DNA from: Xenopus tropicalis
Lineage: Eukaryota > Chordata > Amphibia > Anura > Pipidae
NCBI RefSeq assembly: GCF_000004195.4
Contig: NC_030683.2
Span: 66,514,764-66,578,763 of the forward strand
Length of the DNA stretch: 64,000 bases
Direction of reading: 5' to 3'
Shown here one piece after another: positions 12,298 through 24,115 of the stretch (positions within the stretch are counted from its first letter, which is position 1; the number at the start of each line of letters is the position of its first letter). The notes under the pieces were generated by a model that saw only the letters and a program-made list of their open reading frames with translations, did no database searches and had not been told where the DNA came from. The position numbers and the translations under genes are program-made.

Positions 12298-13127
12298 TTG
12301 AGCTCCAGCCCTAAAGAGAAAGAGTGTTCTGCTTCTTGTTCAGCTGCTGTGGATGCCGGTTGCCATCTTTGTGTGTGCCATGTGTGAGGACAGGTGTTTT
12401 TTTGTAAGCCTGCTATGTGGGATCAACTGCTTTATCCAAAGGGAGAGGTTCTTTAGGGCAGCTAGTGCTACCTGGTGTATTAATCGTTTATATAAAGTTA
12501 ATTTTTGTTGCAGCAAACTGTGTGTTTATTTTTCCTAATGGAATTCCCCTGAAGTTTACTCCTCAGTGCCCAGAGGCAGTACAATGTAAATCTCAGTTTC
12601 ATGCAAAGGGGGCCAGGCTACCGAATTCCAAATATAGGTAAACAGCCAAGACAAGAGAGTGTGATCCCGTTCTACAGGAATGCAGTAAGAAATGGTTTAC
12701 AAAGGATGGAGCCAGACAGTAACCAATCTCCTGAATAAAAACTGGCTACAAACCGGACAGCCTCCCACCCTGTCTGTCAGTGTGTCAGTTGCGCCACATA
12801 GCTAATCATCACTTTCTTTTCATTTTTTTTTTTATTCTTCATGTAGCAGGGAGGTTTGGGGAGGCTTATCCTCCCCAAGCCTTAAAGAAGAAGAAAAGGA
12901 AAAAACTAATTAAGCTTTATCAGAAAGTTCTATGTAAATATAGCCATAAAAAAAAATCACAGAAATGCTGTCAAAATGCTATCAAAAGAAGCACAGGATT
13001 TATTTTCTTCTTTTGTGCACAAGTCTAGAATTGAGTGTGACTTGTTTTAGACCTTGCCCAATGGGGTAGGCAGGCTCTTGCACCAAGGGGTTTAAAGAAA
13101 AACCTTATATCTGTGGGCAGACATTTA

Positions 13128-13657
13128 GGGGCTGATTTACTAACCCACGAATCCGACCCCAACTGGAAAAGTTCCGACTTGAAAACGAACATTTTGCGAC
13201 TTTTTCGTATTTTTTGCGATTTTTTCGGCGTCTTTACGAATTTTTCGTTACCAATACGATTTTTGCGTAAAAACGCGAGTTTTTCGGAGCCATTACGAAA
13301 GTTGCGTAAAATCTGGCGAATTTTCGTAGCGTTAAAACTTGCGCAAAAAGTTGCGCTTTTTTCGTAGCGTTAAAACTTACGCGAAACTTCGCACCTTTTA
13401 AGTTTTAACGCTACGAAAAAGGCGCAACTTTTCGCGTAAGTTTTAACGCTACGAAAAAATCGGGCGATTTTACGCAACTTTCGTAATGGCTCCGAAAAAC
13501 TCGCGTTTTTACGCAAAAATCGTATTGGTAACGAAAAATTCGTAAAGACGCTGAAAAAAACGCAAAAAATACGAAAAAATCGCAAAATACCGATCATTAC
13601 GAAAAAAAACGCATTCAGACTCATTTCGACCCGTTCGTGGGTTAGTAAATGTGCCCC
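13128..13657. mobile_element. 530 bp palindromic MITE (Harbinger-like)
   Basis: A long imperfect inverted repeat spanning nearly the whole element. The ends are GGGGCTGATTTACTAACCCA and TGGGTTAGTAAATGTGCCCC. The arms share ACGAATTTTTCGTTACCAAT, AAACGCGAGTTTTTCGG and TCGTAGCGTTAAAACTT. Both sides carry TTA (13125-13127 and 13658-13660), a 3 bp duplication of the kind made by PIF/Harbinger elements. It is CpG-rich against an AT-rich background. Open frames inside it are by-products of the palindrome. Confidence 0.75.
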
Positions 13658-13660
13658 TTA

Positions 13661-14154
13661 GTAAAGTATAGCATTTAAATTTCCTGTGATGTAAAAAATG
13701 CGTACCCCAAAAAAGGATGTCATTAATTGCAGTGTCATCTTCACCCTAGCAATATCAATAACACAAGACAAAATTAAATAAATAAAAAACATAAGTACTC
13801 TAATCCTTGTTCATGGGACCCCTGCTCCCCATCTTCAATAGAGATAAATGACTTCTTTAGTGCAATGATGCTTTACTTGGGCCTTGTTTATCCCAAGCTC
13901 AGTGGAACATCAGCCTGGTTCAACAGATGCAGGCCAAGGAGGAAGTACCCACCTCCTGCTAAACACTATATTACAGTGTGCAGGTAGTGGTCATAAGGCT
14001 TATGGCCAATAATCTACAATATGTAAATAGAAAAAAAAGATACATAGGCATCTATCCAGTAACAATGGAAATAAGACAGGTAGAGTTTAAAGCTATAGGG
14101 GATATTGACCCTATAGGTCCCTACATCAGTGAATAGGTAAATATTAAGCCCATC
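13661..14154. other. AT-rich sequence, nothing recognised
   Basis: No supported features. Confidence 0.4.
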
Positions 14155-14426
14155 TTGAGTAGGCACACCCCTGTGATTATAATCACTTACCTGATACCCT
14201 GGGCTGGTGTTCCTGTTAGCAGAAAACTGCAGCGACCCGGGGTACTTTGTGTCGCTTACTCAAATTTAAAGCCAAACTTTAGCAATAAAACCATCTTTTT
14301 TACTCTGCTGTTCATGTTGCTGCCACAGAAGTACCCCGGGCCAGCGCAGTTTACTGCTAACAGAAGCACCAGCCTTGGGTATCAGGCAAGTGATTGCAAT
14401 CACTGTGGGGTGCCTAACATTTGGCA
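14155..14426. repeat. Inverted-repeat MITE with 'accctgggctgg' arms
   Basis: Left arm about 14170-14230 (CACTTACCTGATACCCTGGG, CTGTTAGCAGAAAACTGC) is repeated inverted at about 14345-14405. The same arm occurs at about 16070-16120. The full outer ends are not resolved. Confidence 0.55.
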
Positions 14427-14456
14427 CTCCTCAGTGAATAAAGCTTTCTTTCAATT

Positions 14457-14894
14457 TTAGAGGGGTGGTTCACCTTTAAGTTAACTTTGAGTATGTTATA
14501 GAATGGCCTTTTTCTAGCAATCTTGCAATTGGTCTTCATTATTTATTCTTTATAGTTTTAAGTTATTTGCCTTCCTTTTTTGTTCCTTTCAGCTTTCAAA
14601 TGGGGTCACTGCCCCCAGCATGCAAAAACTATTGCTCTGTGAGGTTACAATTTTATTGTTAATGTTTTTATTACTTATCTACCCATTCAGACCCTTTCCA
14701 GTCTCTTATTCAAACTACTGCCTCGTTGGAAAAAGACCCTAGCAATCAATTAGTTGCTAAAATACCATACTAAAAAGCTGCTGAACAAAAAGCTAAATAA
14801 CTGAGAACCATAAAAAGTAAAGACCAATTGCAAACTGTCTCAGAATATCTACATCATGCTAATAGCTAATGTTAATGTTAACAACCCCTTTAAG
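14457..14894. mobile_element. TTAA-type MITE (GGGGTGGTTCACC family)
   Basis: The left end (GGGGTGGTTCACCTTTAAGT) is mirrored by GTTAACAACCCCTTTAA at the right. The interior has GGGGTCACTG, CTTTCAAATGGGG and TATAGAATGG. A truncated, inverted relative lies at 37240-37437. TTAAAGGGG-type ends at TTAA sites match T2/Kolobok-like MITEs as I know them from frogs; the family name is inference. Confidence 0.65.
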
Positions 14895-15243
14895 AGCTTT
14901 ATGCAAAAATACCATCATAACAAACCTCTTTTTGCTGTTTCAAAAAGGCGATAGGGCAGTATGAACTGTTCCAGACCCTATGTGCGCACTCCACATCACC
15001 TCCTCAAACTGTTACTGTGGCTCTACAGAAGATTTTCGAGCCCCTTATATTATTACTCAGCATATTTTAATGCTGTAAATGTTGTAAGCAGCCAGAGCAG
15101 GATAGGATTCCTCAGGATAGGTTTCTGTATTGCTTATAGTGGTGATTAATACTTGTTGGCCCCGAAGCCTCTGTGAAACACATCCCTACTCCTCCATGCT
15201 GTGGCCACACCCCTCCCATTAACATATTCTTGAACATATATGA

Positions 15244-15535
15244 TATAGTTACATAGTTGAGCCTGAAAAATCATTTTGTCAAAGTGGAACCTACATGACT
15301 TCTAGGTGTTTAAAAGGAAAACAAAAACACTGTCTGAAGTTATTTCCAATTCAAAAAAATTCCTCTCTGACTTTGAAAGGGTAATTAGATCATATATATG
15401 ATTAATTTTGTATTAAGAGTTAATTTCATTAAATTCAGTTCACTTCAGTTAATTTCAATCACTCTTCACTAGTCTTTTTTTTGTCCCTTTTTAGCACAGG
15501 AGGCCAGTACTATGCTCCATATTCTAGATGAGGGC
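15244..15535 (-). pseudogene. Degraded CR1 LINE 3' end
   Basis: On the minus strand this reads as a CR1 3' region. It starts with the tail-like TACATAG and TTGAGCCTGAAAAA, has the AATTCCTCTCTGACTTTG motif (compare 17908-17925) and ends in CATATTCTAGATGAGGG, which matches 18413-18429 of the CR1 below. It is heavily diverged and internally deleted. MITE insertions separate it from another CR1 piece at 16160-16300. Confidence 0.55.
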
Positions 15536-15999
15536 TTAAAGGAGAATGCAAGTCAAAATTTAAAAAGCATACTGCCCAATGGTCCTCCTATTGTTTAGTA
15601 AAAACGCCACATTTTTGGCTCACCTAATCAAATATTTACTCAGTCACACTTACTTCACATTTTCTAGAACAGGCAGCCATCTCTAAAAAGTTATTCTCCC
15701 TTCCTTTCCCTCCTTGCTTCATACTGCACATGTGTTTCATTCCCTCCCCCCCTCCCCTCTGCCAGATCCGCTTCTGATTGGCTGGTGGGTATGTGCAGCT
15801 CAGAACAGCAGACAGGATCAAGTTACACACATACTCAGAGAATAGACAGCTTACAGGAAGGGAAGAGAGATTTCAGTGATGTCACTGTAGTCTTCACACT
15901 GCTGTAGGCTGCCAGCACCATATCTCAGAGAAGCAAGCAGGGATCTGGGAATTTAGATATGCAGTAAGTACTCAAAAATAATGCCTTTAGACTTACTTT
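15536..15999. mobile_element. TTAA-type MITE, copy lacking the Ngaro insert
   Basis: Begins TTAAAGGAGAATGCAAG. It is the inverted counterpart of 38023-39156. Shared landmarks are AACGCCACA, CCAATCAGAAGCGGATC on the opposite strand, the AAATCTCTCTTCCCTTCC region and CCATATCTCAGAGAAGCAAG. At the point where 38023-39156 carries a 619 bp Ngaro relic, this copy is continuous (about 15853-15860), so it preserves a related unfilled site. Confidence 0.7.
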
Positions 16000-16159
16000 T
16001 AAAGGAGAAGGAAAGGCTAAGTCACTTGGGGGTGCCAAAATGTTAGGCACCCCCAAGTGACTTAAATTGCTTACCTTTTACCCTGGGCTGGTGCCCCTGT
16101 TAGGAGAGAACCGCACCAGCCCAGGGTAGCTGCAATCGCTTCCTTCTTCCTGTTTCGTT
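15999..16159. repeat. MITE fragment with TTAAAGGAGAAGG end
   Basis: Begins TTAAAGGAGAAGGAAAGGC. It contains a hairpin (AAGTCACTTGGGGGTGCC and its complement, about 16018-16063) and the CCCTGGGCTGGTGCCCCTG arm shared with 14155-14426. The right end is uncertain. Confidence 0.5.
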
Positions 16160-16300
16160 CGCTTGCGCATTAGAGTGAACTGAATTTCATCTGCCACTAA
16201 GCCACCCAGTTTGGCACTATATGTATTCAGATCTCTTTGCCAAGATGACACATCCTTGAATTTTTTAATGTTTCTGAATAGCTGTTTGGTATTGACAAAC
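16160..16300 (-). pseudogene. CR1 reverse-transcriptase remnant
   Basis: Plus-strand TTTCATCTGCCACTAAGCCA and CAAGATGACACATCCT match the CR1 reverse-transcriptase region at about 18685-18752. It is probably part of the same old CR1 copy as 15244-15535, displaced by MITE insertions. Confidence 0.55.
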
Positions 16301-16927
16301 AAAGCAGCATGATGGCTCAGTGTTTGACATAACTGCCTTTCACTGCTAGGGTCCTAAGGGCTTAAGTTGTATTATTACTAAGCACCTTCCTCAATCACCT
16401 CTAAAAAAGTAATTGACTATTGGTAAAAAAAAACTGTTTGGGCATGTAAAGAAATACATTTAATTTGTGAGGTTGACAAGAATGATGCCACAAATAAAAT
16501 CAAATCTGGTGCTAATTTTTAAAGTTACTACTAGAGCTGAAATTATATATACATAATAATGTTTTTTATTTTTTAATAATAATATTTTTTAGCTAACTGT
16601 TATGTCGTGTATGTGGGTACATGAAATAACGCAAAGGCCACTGGGTGGCAATTTAACCCAACATTTTGCCCTGATCAAAAATTACAGACCCCCCAAAAAA
16701 ACACTGTTCTCTCCAAAAATCTCTAGAATTCTGCTGTGCAAAAATATAGGAGTAATGACATACTCCATTTCAATCATACAGTATATGGTGGTCCAAGTGC
16801 TAGAAAAAAAATAATTAATAGCCCAAAATAAAAACATTAGTCATTGGGCATTATTAATGCTGAAAAATAATTAAGTTCATTAAGTTGACATTTTGGTCCC
16901 ATTTTTAATTTGTTATTAATTAAGTCC

Positions 16928-16957
16928 TAGATAGATAGATAGATAGATAGATAGATG
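16928..16957. repeat. (TAGA)n microsatellite
   Basis: About seven tandem TAGA units. Confidence 0.9.
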
Positions 16958-17776
16958 ATAGAATTTTCCGTACACTAGATCATTATTATTATTCAGGTGT
17001 GTGCAAAATTTTCCTTTGCATATTAACATTTCTAATATCCATTGCTTTTAGTATCATTACTGATCTGTGTCTGGGTTCATGCTACAGCTATATAGGGGAA
17101 TAACAAATCTCACTGTAAAATATACATGGGCGTTCCAGTACATTTTACTGTCTGAGACACCAAAGCTGGCAGATAAAAATTAAACATGCAAATTATTTTT
17201 ATTGTATATTCTGATGTTACTACCCTACACACCCATTACCTTTTTATCTACTTCCTTGTCACTTCTACAATATCCCATGAGTGAAAATAAAACTATACCC
17301 CCAGAATGAATACTTAACAAACAGATTTTATATCAGTGATGTCCAACTTCGGTGGTACCAAGGGCCGGAATTTTTCTGGCCTACATGGCGGAGGGCGTAT
17401 AATGGAAGCCAGTTTTGACCACTCCTCTGTTTTAAACCGCACCAACGTTAAACCACACAAATGTTATCACAAAAGCTTTTAAGACCATAACCACATTAAT
17501 CTCGGTGGCACAGCAAAAACCCAAATGGTTGGTGCTCACTGGATATCACCCTTCATTCATATGTTGAAGAATTATATTATGTCATATTAAGACATCCCCT
17601 TAAATCCATATACCTCCTCCCCTGTGGCTAGCACAGCAACCCCCAGCGTATAATTACTCACCTTAGGGACCATGTAATGACTATTTCCAAATGCTAATAA
17701 ACTCCCAAAACAAATTCTTCCAGGTTACATAGTTACATAGTTACATAGTTACATAGTAACATAGTAACATAGTAAG

Positions 17777-17971
17777 TTGGGTTGAAAAAAGACATACGTC
17801 CATCAAGTTCAACCATAATGCCTATATATAACCTGCCTAACTACTAGTTGATCCAGAGGAAGGCAAAAAACCCCATCTGAAGCCTCTCTAATTTGCCACA
17901 GAGGGGAAAAAATTCCTTCCTGACTCCAAGATGGCAATCGGACCAGTCCCTGGATCAACTAGTACTAAGAG
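17777..17971 (-). other. CR1 3' UTR
   Basis: Contains the conserved CR1 3' motif on the plus strand (TTGAAAAAAGACATACGTCC, CATCAAGTTCAACC) just inside the tail, then GAGGAAGGCAAAAAACCCC and AAAAAATTCCTTCCTGACTC. In LINEs the 3' UTR is the template-recognition region for reverse transcription. Fragments of the same region occur alone at 48860-48915 and 54905-55000. Confidence 0.75.
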
Positions 17972-20924
17972 CTATCTCCCATAACCCTGTATTCCCTCAC
18001 TTGCTAAGAATCCATCCAGCCCCTTCTTAAAGTTATATAATGTATCAGCCAGCACGACTGATTCGGGGAGGGAATTCCAGAACCTCACAGCTCTCACTGT
18101 AAAAAATCCTTTCCGAATGTTTAAATGGAACCTCCCTTCTTCTAAACGGAGTGGGTGCCCTCGTGTCCGTTGGAAGGACCTACTGGTAAATAAAACATTA
18201 GAAAGGTTATTATATGATCCCCTTATATATTTATACGTAGTTATCATGTCACCTCTTAAGCGTCTCTTCTCCAGTGTAAACAGACCCAACTTGGCCAGTC
18301 TTTCTTCATAACTGAGACTTTCCATACCCTTTACCAGCTTAGTTGCCCTTCTCTGGACCCCTCTCTAACTCAGTAATGTCCTGTTTGAGCACTGGAGACC
18401 AAAACTGAACAGCATATTCTAGATGGGGCCTTACCAGCGCTCTGTAAATGGGAAGAATAACCCCCTCCTCCCGTGAATCTATACCCCTTTTAATACAGCT
18501 CAAAACCTTGTTTGCCCTTGCAGCTGCTGCCTGGCATTGCTTGCTACAGCCAAGTTTATTATCTACAAGGACTCCAAGGTCCTTCTCCATTAGGGATTTG
18601 CCTAGTGCAGTCCCATTAAGGGTATACGGGGCTTGCATATTTTTACATCCCAGGTGCATGACCTTACATTTATCCACATTAAATCTCATCTGCCACTTAG
18701 CTGCCCAGATTGCCAGTTGGTCAAGATCCTGCTGCAGGGATGTCACATCCTGGATAGAATTGACTGGTCTGCAGAGTTTTGTGTCATCTGCAAACACTGA
18801 TACATTACTCATAATACCCTCCCCTAAGTCATTTATGAACAAATTAAACAAAAGTGGACCCAGTACAGAACCCTGAGGGACCCCACTGAGGACCTTATTC
18901 CAAGTAGAGAATGTACCATTAACAACCACCCTCTGTACCCGATCCTGTAGCCAGTTTTCTATCCATGTGCAAACGGCTTCTCTAAGACCAATAGACCTTA
19001 GCTTAGAAAGCAGTCGTTTGTGAGGAACGGTATCAAATGCTTTGGCAAAATCCAAATAGATTATATCTACTGCATCCCCACTGTCCAGCTTCTTACTTAC
19101 CTCATCATAAAAAGCAATTAAATTGGTCTGACATGACCTGTCCTTCATAAAGCCATGCTGATTACTGCTCATAATGGCATTCTCCGCTACATAATTTTGA
19201 ATGTGATCCCTTAACAAGCCTTCAAATAACTTGCCCACCACGGATGTCAAACTTACAGGCCTATAATTGCCAGGCTGAGATCTTACTCCCTTTTTAAATA
19301 TGGGAATGACATTCGCCTTCTTCCAATCCCTAGGTACCATACCTGATGAAAGAGAGTCTGAGAATATCAGAAACAAGGGCCACTGCAATTCTGCCCCTAG
19401 CTCTCTCAGTACCCGAGGGTGTATTCCATCTGGCCCAGGTGCCTTGTTTACATTTATCGTGTGTAACCCTTTAAGCACCATATCCTGTGCCAACCACTGT
19501 GTAGTTGGAGCTGAGGCAACAGTGCAGCTATTGGGTGGGACTTGTCCCACTGGCTCCTCTACTGTATACACAGAAGAAAAGAACTGGTTAAGCACATCTG
19601 CCTTTTCTGTATCCGCTGTAACCATATTGTTACTATAACTCAATGGGGCCACACCCTCAACCTGCATCTTTTTACTATTAATATACTTAAAAAACTTTTT
19701 GGGGTTAGTCTTGGCCTCGGCCGCGATGCGCTCCTCATTTTCTATCTTTGCCTTCCGGATTGCTGTTTTACAACACTTGTTATAGTGTTTATAATCCTTA
19801 AACGCAGCTACTGTCCCCTCTGACTTATATTTCTTAAAAGCTTTCCTTTTTCTCCCTATTAACTTCTTTACCTCAGAGTTAAGCCACATAGGGTGATTCT
19901 TAACACTTCTACTTTTTCTTATTAATGGAATAAATTGAGAACAGTAATGATTTAATATCATTTTAAATGACAACCATTTCTGCTCTGTGTTTTTATCAGA
20001 AAACATAATGCCCCAATCTATGCCCTGAAGCGCTGCCCTTAAGGAGCTAAAATTTGCCTTCCTAAAATTCATTGTCTTTGTTGCCCCCGTGTAAATTTGT
20101 TTCCTGCACCAAACATTAAATGAAATAACATTATGGTCACTATTACCCAGGGGTTCAACCACTTGCACATTTGCTATACGTTCTGGGTCATTAGAGATCA
20201 CTAGATCCAGTATAGCATGGTTCCTGGTTGGCTCCTCAACAACTTGTGACATAAAGTTGTCATGCAGCAAGTTTATAAACTTGTTCCCATTTACTGTCCT
20301 GGCAGTACTATGGCTCCAGTCAATATCAGGGTAATTAAAATCCCCCATTATTATCACTTGCCCCAAACTAGCAGCCTTTTCTATTTGCAACAGGAGCTGG
20401 GCCTCCTCCTCTTCGCTTACATTAGGGGGTCTATAGCATACCCCTACAATTAGTTTGGTAGATTCCTTACTATCTGTGAGAAGCTCAACCCATAAGGATT
20501 CAGCTCCCTCTGTTAACCCCATCACTTCCTCCCTAATATTTGCTTTTAATTCCTGCTTAATGAACAGACACACTCCTCCTCCTTTTCTATTGCCCCTGTC
20601 CCTCCGAAACAATGTATACCCCCCAATATTAACTGCCCAGTCATGAGACTCATTCAACCAAGTTTCAGCAACTCCAATCACATCATATTTCCGCTCCAAC
20701 GCCAGTACCTCCAGCTCTCCCATTTTACCAGTCAGACTCCTTGCATTGGTAAACATACATTTAATACTGGTTCCGGCGTGAGAATGAAGTGTAAACAAAT
20801 TATGGGCCTCCCTGCCATTATCAGTATCCCGAAGCAAGTCTCCTCCCCCATTTTCCCTTACTATGCCCACTACCTCATCTATCCTGTCTACCACAGAATT
20901 TCCCTCTGCACCCTCCCCCCCCAC
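17972..20924 (-). pseudogene. CR1 ORF2: endonuclease-reverse transcriptase, one frameshift
   Basis: LINE replication protein. The main frame (18339-20924) holds 861 residues. The AP-endonuclease domain (about 55-270) shows TNARSL, VAETWL (E87), GDFNYPDIDW (D195, N197) and GNSDHN (D263, H264). The reverse-transcriptase domain (about 490-790) shows the YLDFAKAFDTVPH motif (D625), GVPQGSVLGP and the catalytic FADD (711-714). An extra base in a C run at 18358-18361 then shifts the frame. The conserved CR1 C-terminus continues at 17972-18325 with LAKLGLFTLEKRRLRGDMI and FFTVRAVRFWNSLP. The frame opens at a GTG and its first ATG is residue 57, right before the endonuclease, so the true start is uncertain. 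Apart from the frameshift all key residues are present. Confidence 0.9.
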
Positions 20925-20926
20925 TC

Positions 20927-21915
20927 CTAGTTTAAAATCTCCTCCAACCCTCTAGCCATCTTTTCCCCCAAAGCAGCTGCCCCATCATCATTGAGGTGCA
21001 GCCCATCCCTGGCAAAGAGCCTGTAGCCGACTGAGAAATCAGCCCAGTTCTGGAGAAACCCAAAGCCCTCCTCCCTGCACCAATCTCTCAGCCACGCATT
21101 AATCTCCCTAAGCTCCCACTGCCTTCTTAATGTTGCTCGTGGCACAGGTAATATCTCTGAGAAAATTACCTTGGAAGTCCTCGCCCTCAACTTCGCACCT
21201 AGCTTTTTAAAATCGTTCTTGAGGACTTCCCCCCCTCCTCTAACTTTGTCATTGGTACCTATGTGTACCAAGACCGCCGGGTCTTCCCCAGCCCCTCCCA
21301 ACAATCTGTCCACTCGTTCCACCACATGCCGAACCCTAGCACCAGGCAAGCAACACACAGTTCGGCATGTAGGGTCTTTGCGACAAATTACCCTATCCAC
21401 CTTTCTAATAATTGAATCCCCTACAACTATAGCCTGCCTTCCCTTCCTAGCACTATTCCCCCCACTTGTATTAGAGGTGCCGGCTCCCAGGGTGCTCTGA
21501 GAGTCAGCCCGCTCCATACATGCTAGCTCAGAGCTGTCTTCCCCAGCATCTTCACCTAAAGCGGCAAATCTGTTGGATTGTACAAGCTGTGAACCAGCCC
21601 CCCTACCCTTGTGTCCCCTACTTCCCCTCTTAACTGTTACAAATTTGTCTCCCTCATTAACCTCCACTGTCCCTTCTCCACCCCCACTACACCGGCCCCT
21701 GCCAGTGGTTGCTCAGTGAGCCTCCTGTTCTCCCCCATGCTTGCAGCTGCCCTCAGTGCTGCCAGTTCCCCTCTTAGATTCTGCACCTCAGACTCCAAGA
21801 GGAAAACCCACCTGCATCTCTCACAAGTAAATGCTGCATGGAACTGCTGCTCCAGGACCACATACATGCGGCAAGATGCACACTGAGTAACACCAGCAAT
21901 CATACTGCAACTCAT
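20927..21915 (-). pseudogene. CR1 ORF1: zinc-binding, coiled-coil and SGNH esterase, one frameshift
   Basis: The first part (21637-21915, ATG start, MSCSMIAGV) has two CxxC pairs (CASC, CERC) likely to bind zinc, then a short heptad-like stretch (LLESEVQNLRGELAALRAA) suited to oligomerisation. A frameshift at about 21640-21700 moves reading to a second frame (20927-21667). That frame carries an SGNH/GDSL-type esterase with block I IVVGDSIIRKV, block III HIGTND and block V DGLHLN. CR1 and related LINEs are known to encode such an esterase in ORF1, where it accompanies RNA and lipid binding. The ORF1 stop falls 3 bp before the ORF2 frame's first possible start codon. Confidence 0.85.
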
Positions 21916-22082
21916 ATTGCCACTGGGTACTTACAGTCTCCCGAGTGCAATCCCTTGTATAGTGCCTTTTTTGTTTTTAACGCCTACTATACACTTAATC
22001 TACATGCAACACTTTAAATTACATGCAAGACTCGCTAGCAGCTCCCAAACTCGCTGTGCAGTCAGAAACTTATTGAGGTTCA

Positions 22083-24115
22083 AACATAGGGTTGAAAAAA
22101 GACCATTGTCCATCAAGTTCAACCCATCCGAGTAAACTCAGCACACAACCTATACTAACCAATCTATACACTCACATACATAAACTATATTTATACAACC
22201 AGTAATACTAACTGTAGATATTAGTATCACAATAGCCTTGGATATTCTGATTGTTCAAAAACTCATCCAGGCCCCTCTTAAAGGCATTAACAGAGTCTGC
22301 CATTACCACATCACTAGGAAGGGCATGTCACAGCCTCACTGCCCTCACCGTGAAAAACCACCTACGCTGCTTCAAATGGAAGCTCCGTTCCTCTAATCTA
22401 TAGGGGTGACCTCTGGTGCGTTGATTGTTTTTATGGGAAAAAAGAACATCCCCCAACTGCCTATAATCCCCTCTAATGTACTTGTACAGAGTAATCATGT
22501 CCCCTCGCAAGCGCCTCTTTTCCAGAGAAAACAACCCCAACCTCGACAGTCTAACCTCATAGCTTAAATCTTCCATCCCCTTAACCAGTTTAGTTGCACG
22601 TCTCTGCACTCTCTCCAGCTCATTAATATCCTTCTTAAGGACTGGAGCCCAAAACTGCACCGCATACTCAAGGCGAGGCCTTACCAGGGACCTATAAAAC
22701 GGCAAAAATATGTTCTCATCCCTTGAGTCAATGCCCTTTTTTTATACAAGACAGCACTTTATTTGCTGTAGTAGCCACAGAATGACACTGCCTGGAATTG
22801 GACAACTTGTGATCTACAAAAACCCCTAGATCCTTCTCCATTAAGGAAACCCCCAACACACTACCATTCAGTAGATAGTTCGCGTTTATATTATTCCTAC
22901 CAAAGTGCATAACTTTGCACTTGTCAACATTGAACCTCATTTTCCAGTTTGCTGCCCAGTTTTCCAATTTTGTCAAATCGCTCTGCAAAGCGGCAGCATC
23001 CTGCATGGAACTTATAGTTTTGCACAATTTAGTGTCATCAGCAAAAATAGAAACAGTACTCTCTATGCCCACCTCCAGGTCATTAATAAACAAGTTAAAA
23101 AGCAAAGGACCAAGGACTGACCCCTGCGGTACTCCACTAACCACACTGGCCCAATTAGAAAATGTTCCATTTACCACCACTCTTTGTACTCTATCCTTCA
23201 GCCAGTTTTCTATCCAATTACAAATATTATGTTCTAGGCCAATATTCCTCAATTTGATCATTAACCTTCTGTGAGGTACTGTATCAAACGCTTTAGCAAA
23301 ATCTAAGTAGATGACATCAACTGCCATTCCAGCATCAAGGTTCCTGCTCACCTCCTCATAAAAGGCAACTAAATTAGTCTGGCAAGATCTGTTACGCATA
23401 AAACCATGCTGGCACAAACTAATAGTATTGTGAACTGCAATGTATTCATCTATCCTATCCCTTATTACCTCTTCCAGAAGCTTTCCTACTACTGATGTCA
23501 GACTAACAGGCCTATAGTTTTCAGGCTGAGAACTAGATCCCTTTTTAAATAATGGCACCACATTAGCAATCCGCCAGTCTCTCGGCACCATGCCAAACCT
23601 CAACGAATCCTGAAAAATTATGTGAAGAGGCTTGGCAATCACAGCGCTCAGCTCATTTAATACCCTGGGATGAATCCCCTGGACCTTTGTTTACCTTTAC
23701 ATGTTCAAGTCTCTTTTGAATTTCCTCCTGAGTGACCCATGCGTCAGTAGCTAAATTACTAGAACTGGGCATATTAAAAGGGAAGCCTTCATTATCTGGC
23801 TCCTCAGATGTATAGACAGATGAAAAATAGGAGTTCAAAATTTCTGCTTTTTCCCCGTTCTCATCAACCAACGTACCCCCCCCCCCGTGATAATAAAGTT
23901 CCCACCCCTTCTTGCTTCATTTTTTTACTATTCACATAATTAAAAAATAATTTTGGATTCTTTTTACTCCTTGCTGCAATATCCCTTTCCATCTCTATTT
24001 TAGCTTGCTTGATAGCTTTTTTGCAAGCTTTATTTGCTTCCTTGTACCTGATGAAAGTTTCCACTGTCCCAGCTAACTTGAATGCTTTAAAAGCACGTTT
24101 TTTATTACCAACCTA
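22083..24115 (-). pseudogene. 5'-truncated CR1 LINE with decayed ORF2
   Basis: A second CR1 copy of a different subfamily. The 3' end at 22083 has ACATAGGGTTGAAAAAAGAC and CATCAAGTTCAACCC. The reverse transcriptase is recognisable in broken frames: 23653-24064 (N-terminal region, two frames), 22728-23642 (YLDFAKAFDTVPHRRLM, GVPQGSVLGP and SIFADDTKLC) and 22328-22705 (C-terminus, RVQRRATKLVKGMEDLSYE). Endonuclease and ORF1 are absent. The 5' end stops at about 24115, where the minisatellite begins. At least three frame breaks make it a dead copy. Confidence 0.85.

Larger units (their letters stand above)
17724..22080 (-). mobile_element. Near full-length CR1 LINE
   Basis: A non-LTR retrotransposon read on the minus strand: a short 5' region (about 22080-21916), ORF1 (21915-20927), ORF2 (about 20924-17972), a 3' UTR and an octamer tail. 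On the plus strand the tail appears as repeated GTTACATA (17724-17776), that is (CTATGTAA)n on the coding strand, a CR1 hallmark. It has only two visible frameshifts, one per ORF, so it is relatively young but not active as it stands. It abuts another CR1 copy (22083-24115). Confidence 0.88.

Noticed and set aside
13113..13624. Two open frames with near-identical Phe/Arg-rich protein sequence on opposite strands
   Set aside because: They are the two arms of the palindromic MITE read from each side.
18448..20930. Plus-strand frames of 60-142 codons across the CR1 element
   Set aside because: They are antisense shadows of ORF2; motifs for endonuclease and RT are on the minus strand only.
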